Below, piece after piece: positions 19,252 to 28,485 of a stretch of DNA of 64,000 nt (position 1 is the first letter of the stretch; each line of letters begins with the position of its first letter). Under the pieces are notes generated by a model. The model searched no databases. It worked only from the letters and a program-made list of their open reading frames with translations, and was not told the DNA's origin. The translations under genes were made by a program, and so were the position numbers. This DNA comes from Tessaracoccus massiliensis. GTDB lineage: Bacteria; Actinomycetota; Actinomycetes; Propionibacteriales; Propionibacteriaceae. The stretch spans positions 1 through 64,000 of the forward strand of contig NZ_LN623542.1 in assembly GCF_000826065.2 (NCBI RefSeq), given 5' to 3'.

Positions 19252-20601
19252 TCAGGCCAGGTTGCGCGCCACCACGGCAGCGACCTCGCGGCCGCTGCGC
19301 ACTGCGCCCTCCATGTAGCCGTTGAAACGGGTGGCGTACTCGGAGCCGGCCCAGTGCAGGACGCCATCGGGTTCGGCGAGGACGGGGCCGTTGGTGGTCC
19401 ACACACCCGGTGCGAAGTGCGCGCCGTGGCAGCCTCCGGTGAACTTCTCCGCGGCCCAGTCGCGCTCGATGTAGGCAGCGGGCTTGGAACCGGCCTGCCC
19501 GAAGCTGCGCACCACGGAATCGACGAAGGCGCGCTCGCGCAGCGTCACGGAGCGACGCGACAGCGAATCCGCGTCCGCGCCCTCGAAGAAGCCCATCAGG
19601 TGGCCCTTCGCCGCGCCCTGAGCGGTGGCGTCGAAGGTCACCCGCACGGCGCCTTCATCTGCCGACGACTGACCGCTGAGGCCCAGTTCGCGCCAGAAGG
19701 GCGCATCGTAGATGAGGAAGGCCTTGATGACGTTGCCGGGAGCCACCTTGTCTGCAGCCTCGGCGCGCCACTCGGGCAACGCCGGCTCGTGCTCCAGCGA
19801 CATCGCGAGGCGGGGCGGGAGCGTGGAGATGACCTGCTTGGCCTCGATGACCTCACCGTCGGCGAGGGTCAGCCGAGCGGAGGTATCGGTGTGCTCCACC
19901 TTGACCACCTCGGCGCCAAGGCGCACCGCGTCTCCCAGCTTCGCGGCGAGGGCGTCGGTGACCGCGGCCATGCCGCCGTCGACGCGCTTCTGGTGCAGGC
20001 CGCCGTTGCTGGCGAGCATGGTCTCCAGATCCGGGCCGGAGTTGACCTGGTGCAGGCCCTCCAGGAGGGTGCAGTCCTTCGGCATGGGGCCGAACGCGGC
20101 GCTGTACACCTCCGAGAAACGGCGCTGCGCGCCCTGCGTGCGGAGGTTGGTGGTGATCCAGCGGCGCAGATCCTGGTTCAGCCACGCGTCGTTGGCCTTG
20201 CGCCAGGCCGTGTCCGTGCGGAAGCGCTCGGCGAGCCGGCGCAGGCGCAGCAGCCCCTGGCCCAGATCTGAGACCTCGAACGGTGTGAGCGCCGGCTCGT
20301 CCTCGGACGACGGCACGGAGAGAGCCTGGCCGCGGAGGCGGACGATGAGGTTGCCCTCGGCGGGCAGGCCGATGGTCTCGAGGCCCAGGTCGTCGATGAT
20401 TTCGAGGAGGGAATCGAAGCCGGGGCCGATCCACTGGCCGCCGAGCTCGACGTAGCTTCCGTCGTTGAGGGTCTTATTCTCAACCCGGCCGCCGACGCGG
20501 TCCCTGGCCTCGAGCACGGTGACGCTCAACCCTCGGTCAACAAGATGCTGTGCGGCCACCAGCCCAGCCAGGCCGGCACCGATGATGGCGCAGTCGAACA
20601 C
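19252..20601 (-). CDS. Flavin-dependent amine oxidase
   Basis: This is a 449-residue FAD enzyme of the monoamine oxidase family, which oxidises amines to imines with release of H2O2. The dinucleotide-binding motif is AIIGAGLAGLVAAQHL, followed by VLEARDRVGGRV. GGQWIGPG lies near residue 55 and the C-terminal FAD motif is LHWAGSEYATRFNGYMEGA. Start GTG at 20601 has AGAGGAGG upstream. The substrate cannot be read from sequence. It is a single-gene unit 20 bases from the AlkZ-like gene. Confidence 0.9.
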   Translation of the reverse strand: MFDCAIIGAGLAGLVAAQHLVDRGLSVTVLEARDRVGGRVENKTLNDGSYVELGGQWIGPGFDSLLEIIDDLGLETIGLPAEGNLIVRLRGQALSVPSSEDEPALTPFEVSDLGQGLLRLRRLAERFRTDTAWRKANDAWLNQDLRRWITTNLRTQGAQRRFSEVYSAAFGPMPKDCTLLEGLHQVNSGPDLETMLASNGGLHQKRVDGGMAAVTDALAAKLGDAVRLGAEVVKVEHTDTSARLTLADGEVIEAKQVISTLPPRLAMSLEHEPALPEWRAEAADKVAPGNVIKAFLIYDAPFWRELGLSGQSSADEGAVRVTFDATAQGAAKGHLMGFFEGADADSLSRRSVTLRERAFVDSVVRSFGQAGSKPAAYIERDWAAEKFTGGCHGAHFAPGVWTTNGPVLAEPDGVLHWAGSEYATRFNGYMEGAVRSGREVAAVVARNLA

Positions 20602-20699
20602 GAGTTTCCTCCTCTACCGGACGTCCAGAGTCTGCTCCCTGAACGCAATGCCAAGACTACAAGGCGCCCGGCCGAGGCTGAGGGCGGGTAGGCAACAAG

Positions 20700-20728
20700 C
20701 AGGCCCCCGGTCCATGACCGGGGGCCTG
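20700..20728 (-). terminator. Hairpin downstream of tRNA-Thr
   Basis: A perfect 11-12 bp stem (AGGCCCCCGGT / ACCGGGGGCCT) sits just after the tRNA-Thr 3' end on the minus strand. The following bases (GCTTGTTGCC) are only weakly T-rich. Confidence 0.65.
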
Positions 20729-20731
20729 AAG

Positions 20732-20807
20732 TGGAGCCGCCCACGGGAATCGAACCCGTGACCTACGCTTTACGAGAGCGTCGCTCTACCGACTGAGCTA
20801 GGGCGGC
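20732..20807 (-). tRNA. tRNA-Thr (anticodon CGU)
   Basis: The minus strand folds as a full cloverleaf. The acceptor GCCGCCC pairs with GGGCGGC and the D-arm contains GCTCAGTCGGTAGAGC. The anticodon stem ACGCT/AGCGT encloses loop CTCGTAA, and the T-arm is ACGGG-TTCGATT-CCCGT. Discriminator U is followed by an encoded CCA (20732-20734). Confidence 0.97.
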
Positions 20808-20859
20808 AGCAGACGGAACTATACAGAACCGACGGCGGGTTTCGCCAACTGGCCGGTCC

Positions 20860-22515
20860 CTACGTGCAGCGGGTGCCCTCATCGGGGACCTCGCCGTCGT
20901 AGAGGAACTTGTCGACGGCCTCGGCGATGCAGGAGTTGTCACCGGTGACGGCGCCGTGGCCGGCGCCCTCGAGGGTGAGCAGCGTGCCGGATTCGAGCTG
21001 CTCCGCCATGGAGACTGCCTGCTCGTACGGCGTGGCCGAATCCCCCGTCGTGCCGACCACCAGGATGGGCGGGGCATCAGGCGCGGTGATCTCCAACTGG
21101 GGCGCCGAGTCTGCCGTCCAGAACTCGCAGGTGAAGGAGGTGCCCATGTTGGGCGCCATGACGGGGGCCTTGGGGAAGGTCTCGCGCCAGGCGGGCAGCA
21201 CCGCGTCGGCGCCCTGGTCCACGCCGTCGACGCAGCCCATCGCGGGGAACGCATAGAGGGGTGTGTCGTAACTGTTGGGGGTGCGGCCGTTGTACAGGTC
21301 GGCCAGCATCAGCAGGGCCTGTCCGTCCCCCGCGATCGCCTCGCCCAGGTACTGGGCCAGCGTGCGGTAGGCCTGGTCGTCCTCGTACAGCAGAACGGCG
21401 ATGCCGAGCGCGGCCAGCGACTGGGTCAGTTCCCGGTCCCCCACCTGGAGGGGCTGCTCGTCGAGGCGGGTGAGCATGCCGTCGATGTCCGAGCGGATCT
21501 CGTCGGCGTCATCGCCGAGGTCGCACAGATCGGAGCCGGCGCACCAGTCAATGAAGTTGTTCAGCGCCAACTCGAAGCCCGCCACCTGCGGGGTGGGCTC
21601 GCGGTCGGTGATCTCGACGGCGGCGTCGAGCACCAGCCGCCCAGTGGTGTCCGGGAACAGCTGGGCGTACATCACGCCCAGGTAGGTGCCGTAGGACACG
21701 CCCACGTAGTTGAGCTTGTCTGCGCCGACGAGGTGCCGGATGAGGTCGAGGTCGCGCACCACGTCGATGGTGGTGAGGTGATCCAGGAGCTTGCCGGAGC
21801 CGTCGCGGCACTGTTGCGCGAACCGCTTGGAGCCCTCCATCAGCGCCTGTTCCTCGGCGGCGTCGTCCGGGCTGCCGTCGAGTGCGAGCATCTCCTCGCT
21901 CTCCTCGAACGTGCCGCACACCACATGGGTGGACTGGCCGGTGCCTCGCGGGTCGAAGCCGTAGGTGTCGTAGTTCTGCCAGCGGCCCGCCAGGCTCACG
22001 GCCATGCTCTGGCCACCGAACCCGGGGCCTCCGGGGTTGACGAACAGCGCGCCACGCGACGAATCGCCGCCCGGAACCCGGTTGATGGCGATCTCGATGG
22101 CCTCGCCCTCGGGGTTGTCCCAGTCGAGCGGCACCAGCACGGTGGCGCACTGCGGACGGCCGCCCTCGGTGCATTCGGACCATTCCACGCTCTGCGTGGC
22201 GTACTTCTCGTAGCTCCCCAGGCTTTCTTCGAACTCGACGCTCGGTTCGCCCTGCGGCTCGTAGGAGAGCTGCCGGTCCGCGTTGGCGTTGCTGACCGGC
22301 GCCATCGTCGGGTGCTCTGCCACCGGGGTCGACGGCACGCCCGGCATGCGCTCCCCGCTGGGCACCGGTGAAGGCGTCTCCGTGCCCGTGCGCGTGGGAG
22401 AGGCAGGCTGGTCACGGTTGCGCCCGCCCACCATGCCCCCGATGAACAGCGAGCCGATGAGGGCCAGCGCAATCATCGCCAGGATCATCTGGGTGACCTT
22501 GACCGACCTACTCAT
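20860..22515 (-). CDS. Secreted or membrane-anchored tripeptidyl-aminopeptidase-like alpha/beta hydrolase
   Basis: The 551-residue protein starts with an N-terminal transmembrane anchor (MILAMIALALIGSLFIGGMV). A Pro/Thr-rich linker leads to an alpha/beta hydrolase domain of the streptomycete SlpD/TAP type: ALFVNPGGPGFGG oxyanion region, nucleophile in GVSYGTYLG, Asp in TTGDSATPYEQA and His in LEGAGHGAV. The C-terminal lid domain carries cysteines likely to form disulfides (ending in TRCT). It probably releases peptides outside the cell. The ATG at 22515 overlaps the ricT stop by 8 bases. Confidence 0.9.
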   Translation of the reverse strand: MSRSVKVTQMILAMIALALIGSLFIGGMVGGRNRDQPASPTRTGTETPSPVPSGERMPGVPSTPVAEHPTMAPVSNANADRQLSYEPQGEPSVEFEESLGSYEKYATQSVEWSECTEGGRPQCATVLVPLDWDNPEGEAIEIAINRVPGGDSSRGALFVNPGGPGFGGQSMAVSLAGRWQNYDTYGFDPRGTGQSTHVVCGTFEESEEMLALDGSPDDAAEEQALMEGSKRFAQQCRDGSGKLLDHLTTIDVVRDLDLIRHLVGADKLNYVGVSYGTYLGVMYAQLFPDTTGRLVLDAAVEITDREPTPQVAGFELALNNFIDWCAGSDLCDLGDDADEIRSDIDGMLTRLDEQPLQVGDRELTQSLAALGIAVLLYEDDQAYRTLAQYLGEAIAGDGQALLMLADLYNGRTPNSYDTPLYAFPAMGCVDGVDQGADAVLPAWRETFPKAPVMAPNMGTSFTCEFWTADSAPQLEITAPDAPPILVVGTTGDSATPYEQAVSMAEQLESGTLLTLEGAGHGAVTGDNSCIAEAVDKFLYDGEVPDEGTRCT

Positions 22516-23356
22516 CAACTGCCTTTCCTGCCACACGGGCCTTGCGTGCGCGCGATGTCGAACATACCGATTCGAGCGGGCAGCGCACGATCTCTCCGCC
22601 CGCCTGACGCACGGTGACCGAGTCGGACGGCACGTTGTGGCCGACGACGACGCCCTCGCCGTCGTCGATCTCCACCCTGTCGCCGATCGACGGGGCCCTC
22701 TGCACGAAGTCGACATACAGCGGGTGCTCGTACTTGAGGCAGCACATCAACCGCCCGCAGGCACCCGAAATCTGCAGGGGGTTGGGCGGCAGGCCCTGCA
22801 CGCGCGCGAGGCGCATGGAGACCGGCTCGAAGTCCTTGAGGAAAGTGGAGCAACACAACTCGCGGCCACAGTGGCCGATGCCGCCCTGCAGCCGGGCCGC
22901 GTCGCGGGCCCCCACCTGCCGCAGGTCGATGCGCGCGCCCAGGGCGCGGGCGAGGTCTCCCAGTAGCTGCCGGAAGTCCACGCGGTGAGGCGCGGTGTAG
23001 TAGATGGCGATCAGCCGGTCGTAGTCGGCCGACCGGTCGAGGTAGTCGACGGCCACCACCTTCATGGGCAGCCCGCGCCTGGCGATGATCTCCTTCGCCG
23101 CGACGGTGGCATCCGCACGCACCTGCCGGTTGGCCTCGTCGCGGGCGAGGTCTGCAGCAGACGCTGGCCCCAGACATACGGGCAGGTCGCCGTCCGCCAG
23201 TTCGGCCTCCTCCGGCGCCCACACGCACTGGGCCACCTCGGCGCCGTCAGCCGTCGGGTAGAGGACCCAGTCGCCGACCTTGTAGTCGCGGCCTCCTGAG
23301 TCGAGGTAGTGCAGCTGGCCGTGGCGCTCGAAGGCCACCGCCATCACCCGTGTCAT
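22508..23356 (-). CDS. PSP1-domain protein (RicT/YaaT family)
   Basis: The 282-residue PSP1 protein has conserved cysteine clusters GHCGRELCCSTF and SGACGRLMCCLKYEHP. These bind Fe-S clusters in the Bacillus RicT/RicF/RicA complex, which promotes mRNA processing by RNase Y. In actinobacteria the gene usually lies next to holB and tmk. Here it is separated from holB by the DoxX-like gene and a repeat element. The start at 23356 gives the normal N-terminus (MTRVMAVAFE). The function in actinobacteria is unproven. Confidence 0.9.
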   Translation of the reverse strand: MTRVMAVAFERHGQLHYLDSGGRDYKVGDWVLYPTADGAEVAQCVWAPEEAELADGDLPVCLGPASAADLARDEANRQVRADATVAAKEIIARRGLPMKVVAVDYLDRSADYDRLIAIYYTAPHRVDFRQLLGDLARALGARIDLRQVGARDAARLQGGIGHCGRELCCSTFLKDFEPVSMRLARVQGLPPNPLQISGACGRLMCCLKYEHPLYVDFVQRAPSIGDRVEIDDGEGVVVGHNVPSDSVTVRQAGGEIVRCPLESVCSTSRARKARVAGKAVDE

Positions 23357-23417
23357 GCGCCCAGCCTAACCAGTCGCTCAACGCAGCCGGATTCAGCACG
23401 GCCGAGCACAGCTGATG

Positions 23418-23599
23418 TGGATCGGGCGTTGCAGAAGACGGTCATCCCAACCAGGCACCGAGCAGCACCACAGAGTGACCGCCTTCTGCATGGGCGGCGA
23501 AGGCCCCCATCAGTGACAGCGGAAACCACCTGTACATCAGGTGACAGACACGCTTCAGGGCTTCGACACCGCTCGTGGAACTCGCGGGCTCAAGCAGCG
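23418..23599. repeat. Dispersed structured intergenic element, copy 1
   Basis: This copy is about 85% identical to 62518-62700. It has an inverted repeat GCAGAAGACGGTCA / TGACCGCCTTCTGC, a small ATGGG/CCCAT hairpin and a CACCTG-loop-CAGGTG hairpin. It ends in the CTTCGACAC...GCTC...GGGCTCAA tail shared with other repeats in the window. Together with the hairpin at 23621-23655 it fills the 315 bp gap between ricT and the DoxX-like gene; no coding gene is seen there. Confidence 0.7.
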
Positions 23600-23620
23600 A
23601 CGGGCGGCGCTCAGGGAATG

Positions 23621-23655
23621 AGAATCCCCGCGGGGCTCGGCCTCGCGGGGATTCT
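23621..23655 (-). terminator. Hairpin after the DoxX-like gene
   Basis: A perfect 12 bp stem (AGAATCCCCGCG / CGCGGGGATTCT) begins 16 bases past the stop codon of the DoxX-like gene. There is no strong T-run on either side. Confidence 0.55.
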
Positions 23656-23671
23656 TCTCAACAGGGTGGCG

Positions 23672-25216
23672 TCAGTTGCGCTTCGCCTCGCGGGCCTCTT
23701 CGCGGCTGCGGTAGATCGCGCCGTCGATACCGAAGCGGCCGCCGCCGAGCGACAGGAACAGGATGCCGATGCCGGTCATCAGGAGGTCCTTATCGCCGAG
23801 GAAGCCCTCCATACCGTCGACGAACGGGCTGAAGCTGCCCCAACGGATCAGGGCGAGCGCCGCGATCCCGAGGGCGGCCAGCACCAGGCCGACGATGCGC
23901 ACGCCGAGCCCGATGACGAGCATCACCGCCATCGCGGCCAGCGTGAACCCGAGGATCCACGCCACCAGGCGGGGCTCGGGGATCAGCGGCTGGCGCGTCA
24001 GGAATTCAGCGGTCGCGTCGATGCTGTAGAGCACCTGGTAGGCCAGGATACCGAGGATCGCCGCGGTGATCAGGCGCAGCACGAACAGCCCGAAGCTCCC
24101 GAACCGGCCGACGCCCTTGGCGCGGGGGCGCAGTTCGCGCTCCGCGTTGGCGTCCGAGGTCTGGACCCGGCCGAGGCGACGGTCGCGCTCCTCCTTCTCA
24201 GCGCGCAGGGCGGCGGCACGGGCCTCCTCCTCAGCGGCTTCGTCCTCAACGGTTCGGCGGGTGTCGAGCACCTGCGTCTCGTCGCCATCGGTGCGGTACA
24301 GCCCGGCCATGCCGACAGGTGCGGCAAGCCCGGCGGAGCCTGCGCCGCCGGCAGCGGCCAGTGGCGCCGCGGCCACTGCCGTGGCTTCGGGATCAGTGGA
24401 GGGCGATCGCCCGATGACGACCTCCTCCGGGTCGCGCTCCGCCGTGGCGTCGGTCACGCGGGTCTCCTCGAGCGCATCAGGGTCGACCTGGGTTGCGCCG
24501 CCCTCGTCCAGCACTGCCTCATCATCAACCGGGGCCACCACCGGCTCATCGGCGGCCGGGTCTCCTTCGATGACCTCATCGCTGCGCGCCTCACCTACGG
24601 GGTCAGCCACCGGCACGACGACGGGGTCCTCGTCGACGAGTTCTTCATCTCGACGGTCCCCGACGAGGGGCTCATCGCGGGGAGCCTCATCGACCACAGG
24701 CTCGTCGTCGCGGAGATCCGCGCCCAGATCCTCGTCACGGGGCGTGTCGTCGATCACCGGCTCATCGGCGTGGTGCTGCTCGGTGCGCTCAGCCTCGATT
24801 CCTTCGGAGACCTCGCGGGCGACGTCGTCGTCCGCGGCATCCACCGGGCGATCGTCGGCGAACACGGTTTCTTCGGCCCGGCCCTCCCGCACCTCGGTGA
24901 CGCCATCGTCGGCCGCGACCTCTTCCGGGGTCTCCCCCAGCTCGACGGTGGGGGCGGGCTCGTCCTCCCCCGCCACGTCGCGCGGCTCGGGCGCGGTGGT
25001 CAGGTTGGCATGATCCGTGACCTGCTCTTCAGCTGGGAGCACCGGCTCGTCGCGGGGCTCGGCCGGGGCCGGGGGTGCCGGCACGGGCACAGCCTGCTCC
25101 GCCGAGTAGTCGTCCCATTCTGCGGGCTCAACGGGTACGCCGTAGTCATCGGTCTCTTCCGTCCACTCCGCATCGTCGCGCGGGGTGCCTTCCTGGACCC
25201 ACTCATTGTTGGACAT
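23672..25216 (-). CDS. DoxX-like membrane protein with a long acidic N-terminal region
   Basis: The 514-residue protein has two halves. Residues 1 to about 350 are low-complexity and very acidic (repeats of DE, VVDEAPRDEP, VDEDPVV), probably disordered. Residues ~385-510 hold four transmembrane helices (FVLRLITAAILGILAYQVLY; LVAWILGFTLAAMAVMLVIG; IVGLVLAALGIAALALI; LLMTGIGILFLSLGG) like the DoxX/DoxD family. The tail REEAREAKRN is basic. Start MSNNEWVQEG at 25216. It is inserted between ricT and holB, which are usually adjacent. DoxX-type proteins are linked to quinone or redox functions, but no such residue is visible here. Confidence 0.75.
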   Translation of the reverse strand: MSNNEWVQEGTPRDDAEWTEETDDYGVPVEPAEWDDYSAEQAVPVPAPPAPAEPRDEPVLPAEEQVTDHANLTTAPEPRDVAGEDEPAPTVELGETPEEVAADDGVTEVREGRAEETVFADDRPVDAADDDVAREVSEGIEAERTEQHHADEPVIDDTPRDEDLGADLRDDEPVVDEAPRDEPLVGDRRDEELVDEDPVVVPVADPVGEARSDEVIEGDPAADEPVVAPVDDEAVLDEGGATQVDPDALEETRVTDATAERDPEEVVIGRSPSTDPEATAVAAAPLAAAGGAGSAGLAAPVGMAGLYRTDGDETQVLDTRRTVEDEAAEEEARAAALRAEKEERDRRLGRVQTSDANAERELRPRAKGVGRFGSFGLFVLRLITAAILGILAYQVLYSIDATAEFLTRQPLIPEPRLVAWILGFTLAAMAVMLVIGLGVRIVGLVLAALGIAALALIRWGSFSPFVDGMEGFLGDKDLLMTGIGILFLSLGGGRFGIDGAIYRSREEAREAKRN

Positions 25217-25296
25217 CGGCTGGTTCCTATCCCTGGGCAGTCTTCCAGGCAATCTTCGCACCGAGACCCACTGTGATGAGGGGGGACACGCCGTTG

Positions 25297-26448
25297 CTAG
25301 GTACGTGGAGCCAGAGACAGGCTGATGAGCATCGACTCCAGCGCCAACAGCGGGGCGACGTTGCCTTCGAGCGCCGTGCGGGCCTCCAGGATGGCGTCGA
25401 GCGCGCGCACCGTCTGCTCCGGTGTCGACCGCTTGGCGACCGGTTCGATCTCGTCTGCCAGATCCGCGTTGACCAGCGGCACCTCGGGTGCGGTCTGCAC
25501 GGCGAGCACGTCACGGTAGTAGCCGGTCAGTTCCGTGAGGACCCTGTCGAGCGAATCGCGCTGCATGCGCTTGGCGCGCATCTTCTGCTGGTCTTCCAGA
25601 TCCCGGATCGCGGCCTGGGCGTTGCGCGGCTTGGCCGTGCCGCGTCCGCCGATCCCCAAGGCCTCCTGCAGCGCCGCCAACTCCTTGGCGTCGAGCGCCG
25701 TGGTGGTTTGCTCCGTTTCCTCCTTCGCCGCCGCCACGAGGTTCTCCGCCGCGGTGAGGCACGCGCTCACTGAGGTGAGCTTGGCGGGCAGGGTGAGGAT
25801 CTCGTGGCGCCTGATGCGGGCGTCCTCTGAGCGGGCGAGCATGCGGGCGCGGCCGACGTGGCCCTGCGCCGCGCGGGCCGAATGGGCCGCCAGGGCCGGG
25901 GAGACGCCGTCGCGTTCGATGAGCAACTGGGTGACCGCCTCGTCCGACGGGGTGGCCAGCTTGATGACGCGGCACCGTGAGCGGATGGTGACGATCACGT
26001 CATCAGCATTGGGCGCGCACAGCAGCCACACGGTGCGCGGGGCCGGCTCCTCGAGGCCCTTGAGGAGGGCATCTGCACCGCGCTCCGTGACCCGGTCCGC
26101 GTCTTCGACCACGACGATCTGGTGGCGCTGCTTGACCGGCGCCATGTTGGCGCGACCCACGAGGGCGCGCACCTCGTCGACCCCGATGGACAGCTGCTCG
26201 GTGCGCAGCAGGGTGACATCTGGGTGGGCGCCGGAGAGGGTGGTGCGGCACTCCTCGCATTCACCGCAGCCCCCGCGCGGGCACTGCAGCGCGGCGGCGA
26301 AGGCCTTGGCGGCGTTCGACCTGCCGGAGCCGGGCGGGCCGACGAACAACCAGGCGTGCGTCATGGCGTGGCTGCGCCCCTCGACGGCCCGGCGCAGCGT
26401 GCCCACCGCCCGCTCCTGACCGATCAATTCCGAGAACACATCACCCAT
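25297..26448 (-). CDS. holB: DNA polymerase III delta' subunit
   Basis: HolB is part of the clamp loader. The 383-residue protein has the AAA+ core with P-loop GPPGSGRSNAAK, where Arg replaces the usual Lys, fitting the ATPase-inactive delta' role. It also has a four-cysteine zinc module (CPRGGCGECEEC) and the sensor-type SRCR motif. It lies 9 bases after tmk, a conserved tmk-holB pair. Confidence 0.95.
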   Translation of the reverse strand: MGDVFSELIGQERAVGTLRRAVEGRSHAMTHAWLFVGPPGSGRSNAAKAFAAALQCPRGGCGECEECRTTLSGAHPDVTLLRTEQLSIGVDEVRALVGRANMAPVKQRHQIVVVEDADRVTERGADALLKGLEEPAPRTVWLLCAPNADDVIVTIRSRCRVIKLATPSDEAVTQLLIERDGVSPALAAHSARAAQGHVGRARMLARSEDARIRRHEILTLPAKLTSVSACLTAAENLVAAAKEETEQTTTALDAKELAALQEALGIGGRGTAKPRNAQAAIRDLEDQQKMRAKRMQRDSLDRVLTELTGYYRDVLAVQTAPEVPLVNADLADEIEPVAKRSTPEQTVRALDAILEARTALEGNVAPLLALESMLISLSLAPRT

Positions 26449-26457
26449 GCGGTCATC

Positions 26458-27066
26458 CTAGAGAAGGGGTGCGACACGGGCCGCGATCTGGGCGGCCATC
26501 CCGTCGCGGCCGGAGAACGCCTTCATCACGAAGTACTCCTCGGGGCGCTGCGCGGCCAGGTCGAGGAAGTGCTGGCGCACGCGTCGATGGAAGCCCAGCC
26601 CGGCGCTCTCCAGCCTGTCCTTGTTCTGCTTGACGGAGACCGCCTCATCGGGGTCGGCGTCAAGCAGGATGGTCAGATCGGGCCGGAGCCCGCCGACGGC
26701 CCACCAGGCGATGTCGCCCACCTCGGCGAGCGCCAGGTTACGGCCCGCACCCTGGTAGGCGATCATCGAATCGACATAACGGTCACAGACCACCACCTCG
26801 CCCCGCTCGAGCGCCGGACGGATCACCTCGTAGACGTGTTGCGCCTTGTCAGCGGCATACATGAGCGCCTCAGCGCGGTGATCGACGTCCCCTGAGGCAG
26901 GGTCCAGCACCAGGTGCCGCAGCGTGGCACCCAACGAGGTACCCCCGGGTTGGCGCGTGACCAGGTGCGCCCGCCCCTTTTCCGCGAGCCACCTCTGCAG
27001 CCGCTTCACCTGTGTCGACTTGCCGGTGCGGTCGCCGCCCTCGAACACGATGAACAGCCCGCTCAT
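26458..27066 (-). CDS. tmk: Thymidylate kinase
   Basis: Tmk phosphorylates dTMP to dTDP. The 202-residue protein has P-loop EGGDRTGKST, the DR-(Y/H) motif CDRYVDSMIAYQGAGR and a lid segment. The TREPGGT motif reads TRQPGGT, with Gln for Glu, a small variation. ATG at 27066 overlaps the upstream stop (ATGA). Confidence 0.94.
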   Translation of the reverse strand: MSGLFIVFEGGDRTGKSTQVKRLQRWLAEKGRAHLVTRQPGGTSLGATLRHLVLDPASGDVDHRAEALMYAADKAQHVYEVIRPALERGEVVVCDRYVDSMIAYQGAGRNLALAEVGDIAWWAVGGLRPDLTILLDADPDEAVSVKQNKDRLESAGLGFHRRVRQHFLDLAAQRPEEYFVMKAFSGRDGMAAQIAARVAPLL

Positions 27067-28469
27067 GCCCTCTGCTTCCGCGCGTACTTGTCCTGCTTCT
27101 TCTTCGCCTTGGCGATCAGCTTGCGTGCCTCGGCGGCGCGGCCGGGCCACTGATGGACGAAGCTGTGGCGGCGGAAGACCGTCTCGCTCCTGGCGCGCTC
27201 GTAGTCGAGGCCCAACTGGTACGCCTGCGTGGGAGAGAGCCCGTCCAGATCGGGTGCGCCCGGATGAGTGCCGTGCGAAGCGTGCCGTAGCTCGTCGAGC
27301 ACGTCGTCGAGCTTGCGCAGCAACTTGCCCATCACCTTCGGCATGAGGGGCGCCAGCACGGAGGCCGCCACCTCGAGTTGCTGGGCGGCCATCAGCGCGG
27401 CCTGCCACGCCTCGTCCGCCCCGGTGACGCTGAGGCTGCGGCAGCGGTCGGCCAGGATGACGGTGCCCTGCTCGGCCCGCTCGAACAGCACCTGCGCCGC
27501 CGGCCACTGAGACAGGTCGCCCAGGCGCGGGGCCCGGGCGCCGACGATGAGGGCGTCGATGACGTCCATGGTGGGCTGTTCGATGTCGTGGGAGGTTTCG
27601 AACGGCAGCCCCCTGAGCAGGTGCTCGACGCTGCTGCGCCATCCCGGTTCCAGCACCGGGGCCAGCCCGCGCAGGTCGCGGCCGAAGGCCCACAGCCGGT
27701 CGTTGAGGAGGCCTACGTCCTCGGTGTCTCCGGTGCGGCGGTCGAGATCGGCGCGCACGATGTCGCCGAGGTGCCGGGCGAACAGCGTGGCGACAAACTC
27801 CTCCAGCGTCGCGTCGCGGCGCAGCGGCCGCGCAACGGGGAAGCTCGTCAGCCCGGTGGCGGGGGACCCGATCCGCTGCTGGATGGTGGGGAAGCGCTCC
27901 ACCACCGTCGCCTGCACCGCCTGCGCGGCGCTGAGCAGGAACTCGCGCTGCTGGCCGGTGAGGTGATCTGTGGGTTCCACCGTGACCTCGCGGTGCCGGC
28001 TGACGACAGCACGGTCGCGGTGCACCTCCACCTTCTCGTCGCGGACGATCGCGGCGGTCTCGCCCCCGTCGGTGCGCAGCGCCCACTCGTCGCGCGTCGA
28101 GGTGAGGATGGCGATGGGGCTGAGCGCCGCGCCGCGGACGAACGGGCCCAGGAGGCGGGCGAAATCCCGGGGAAGGTCCCCGTTGCCGGCCATCTGCTCC
28201 ACCCGCTCTGCGGGGAGGTGCGGTTCCCACCCCGGCGCCGACAGGTACCACTCTCCCCCACCCCGGATGACACGGTGGGCGACGACCACCCCGGCGCGCA
28301 GCAGCCTGCCGTCGGGGGCGTCGAGGATGCTGACCGCCATCTCGTAGCTGGCCCCGGGGCGATGGAGGAGGCGCGGCAGCCCCACCGCCGCCGAGGTGAG
28401 CTTCGGCTGCTCCGAGGTGTAGGGCACCTCGAACCTCAGCGCACCCGTGGGCTTGCCCTTCTTAGCCAT
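27063..28469 (-). CDS. Divergent CYTH/CHAD-like protein
   Basis: The 468-residue protein has an N-terminal region that looks like a weak CYTH triphosphate-tunnel domain: RFEVPY near residue 12, DAPDGRLLRAGVVVAHR near 51, GEWYLSAPGW near 72. Residues ~215-450 form a helical region reminiscent of CHAD (LEEFVATLFARHLGDIVRADL, then GRDLRGLAPVLEPGW). The histidine/arginine signatures of CHAD are degenerate. CHAD domains bind polyphosphate, and CYTH-CHAD fusions are common in actinobacteria. The assignment rests on pattern, not alignment. It lies between topA and tmk, with ATGA coupling to tmk. Confidence 0.5.
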   Translation of the reverse strand: MAKKGKPTGALRFEVPYTSEQPKLTSAAVGLPRLLHRPGASYEMAVSILDAPDGRLLRAGVVVAHRVIRGGGEWYLSAPGWEPHLPAERVEQMAGNGDLPRDFARLLGPFVRGAALSPIAILTSTRDEWALRTDGGETAAIVRDEKVEVHRDRAVVSRHREVTVEPTDHLTGQQREFLLSAAQAVQATVVERFPTIQQRIGSPATGLTSFPVARPLRRDATLEEFVATLFARHLGDIVRADLDRRTGDTEDVGLLNDRLWAFGRDLRGLAPVLEPGWRSSVEHLLRGLPFETSHDIEQPTMDVIDALIVGARAPRLGDLSQWPAAQVLFERAEQGTVILADRCRSLSVTGADEAWQAALMAAQQLEVAASVLAPLMPKVMGKLLRKLDDVLDELRHASHGTHPGAPDLDGLSPTQAYQLGLDYERARSETVFRRHSFVHQWPGRAAEARKLIAKAKKKQDKYARKQRA

Positions 28470-28485
28470 GCCAGCAGCCTAACGC

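Noticed and set aside
23309-23671. Coding gene in the gap between ricT and the DoxX-like gene
   Set aside because: The open frame there follows the repeat element and antisense of the acidic protein; no start signal or conserved motif.
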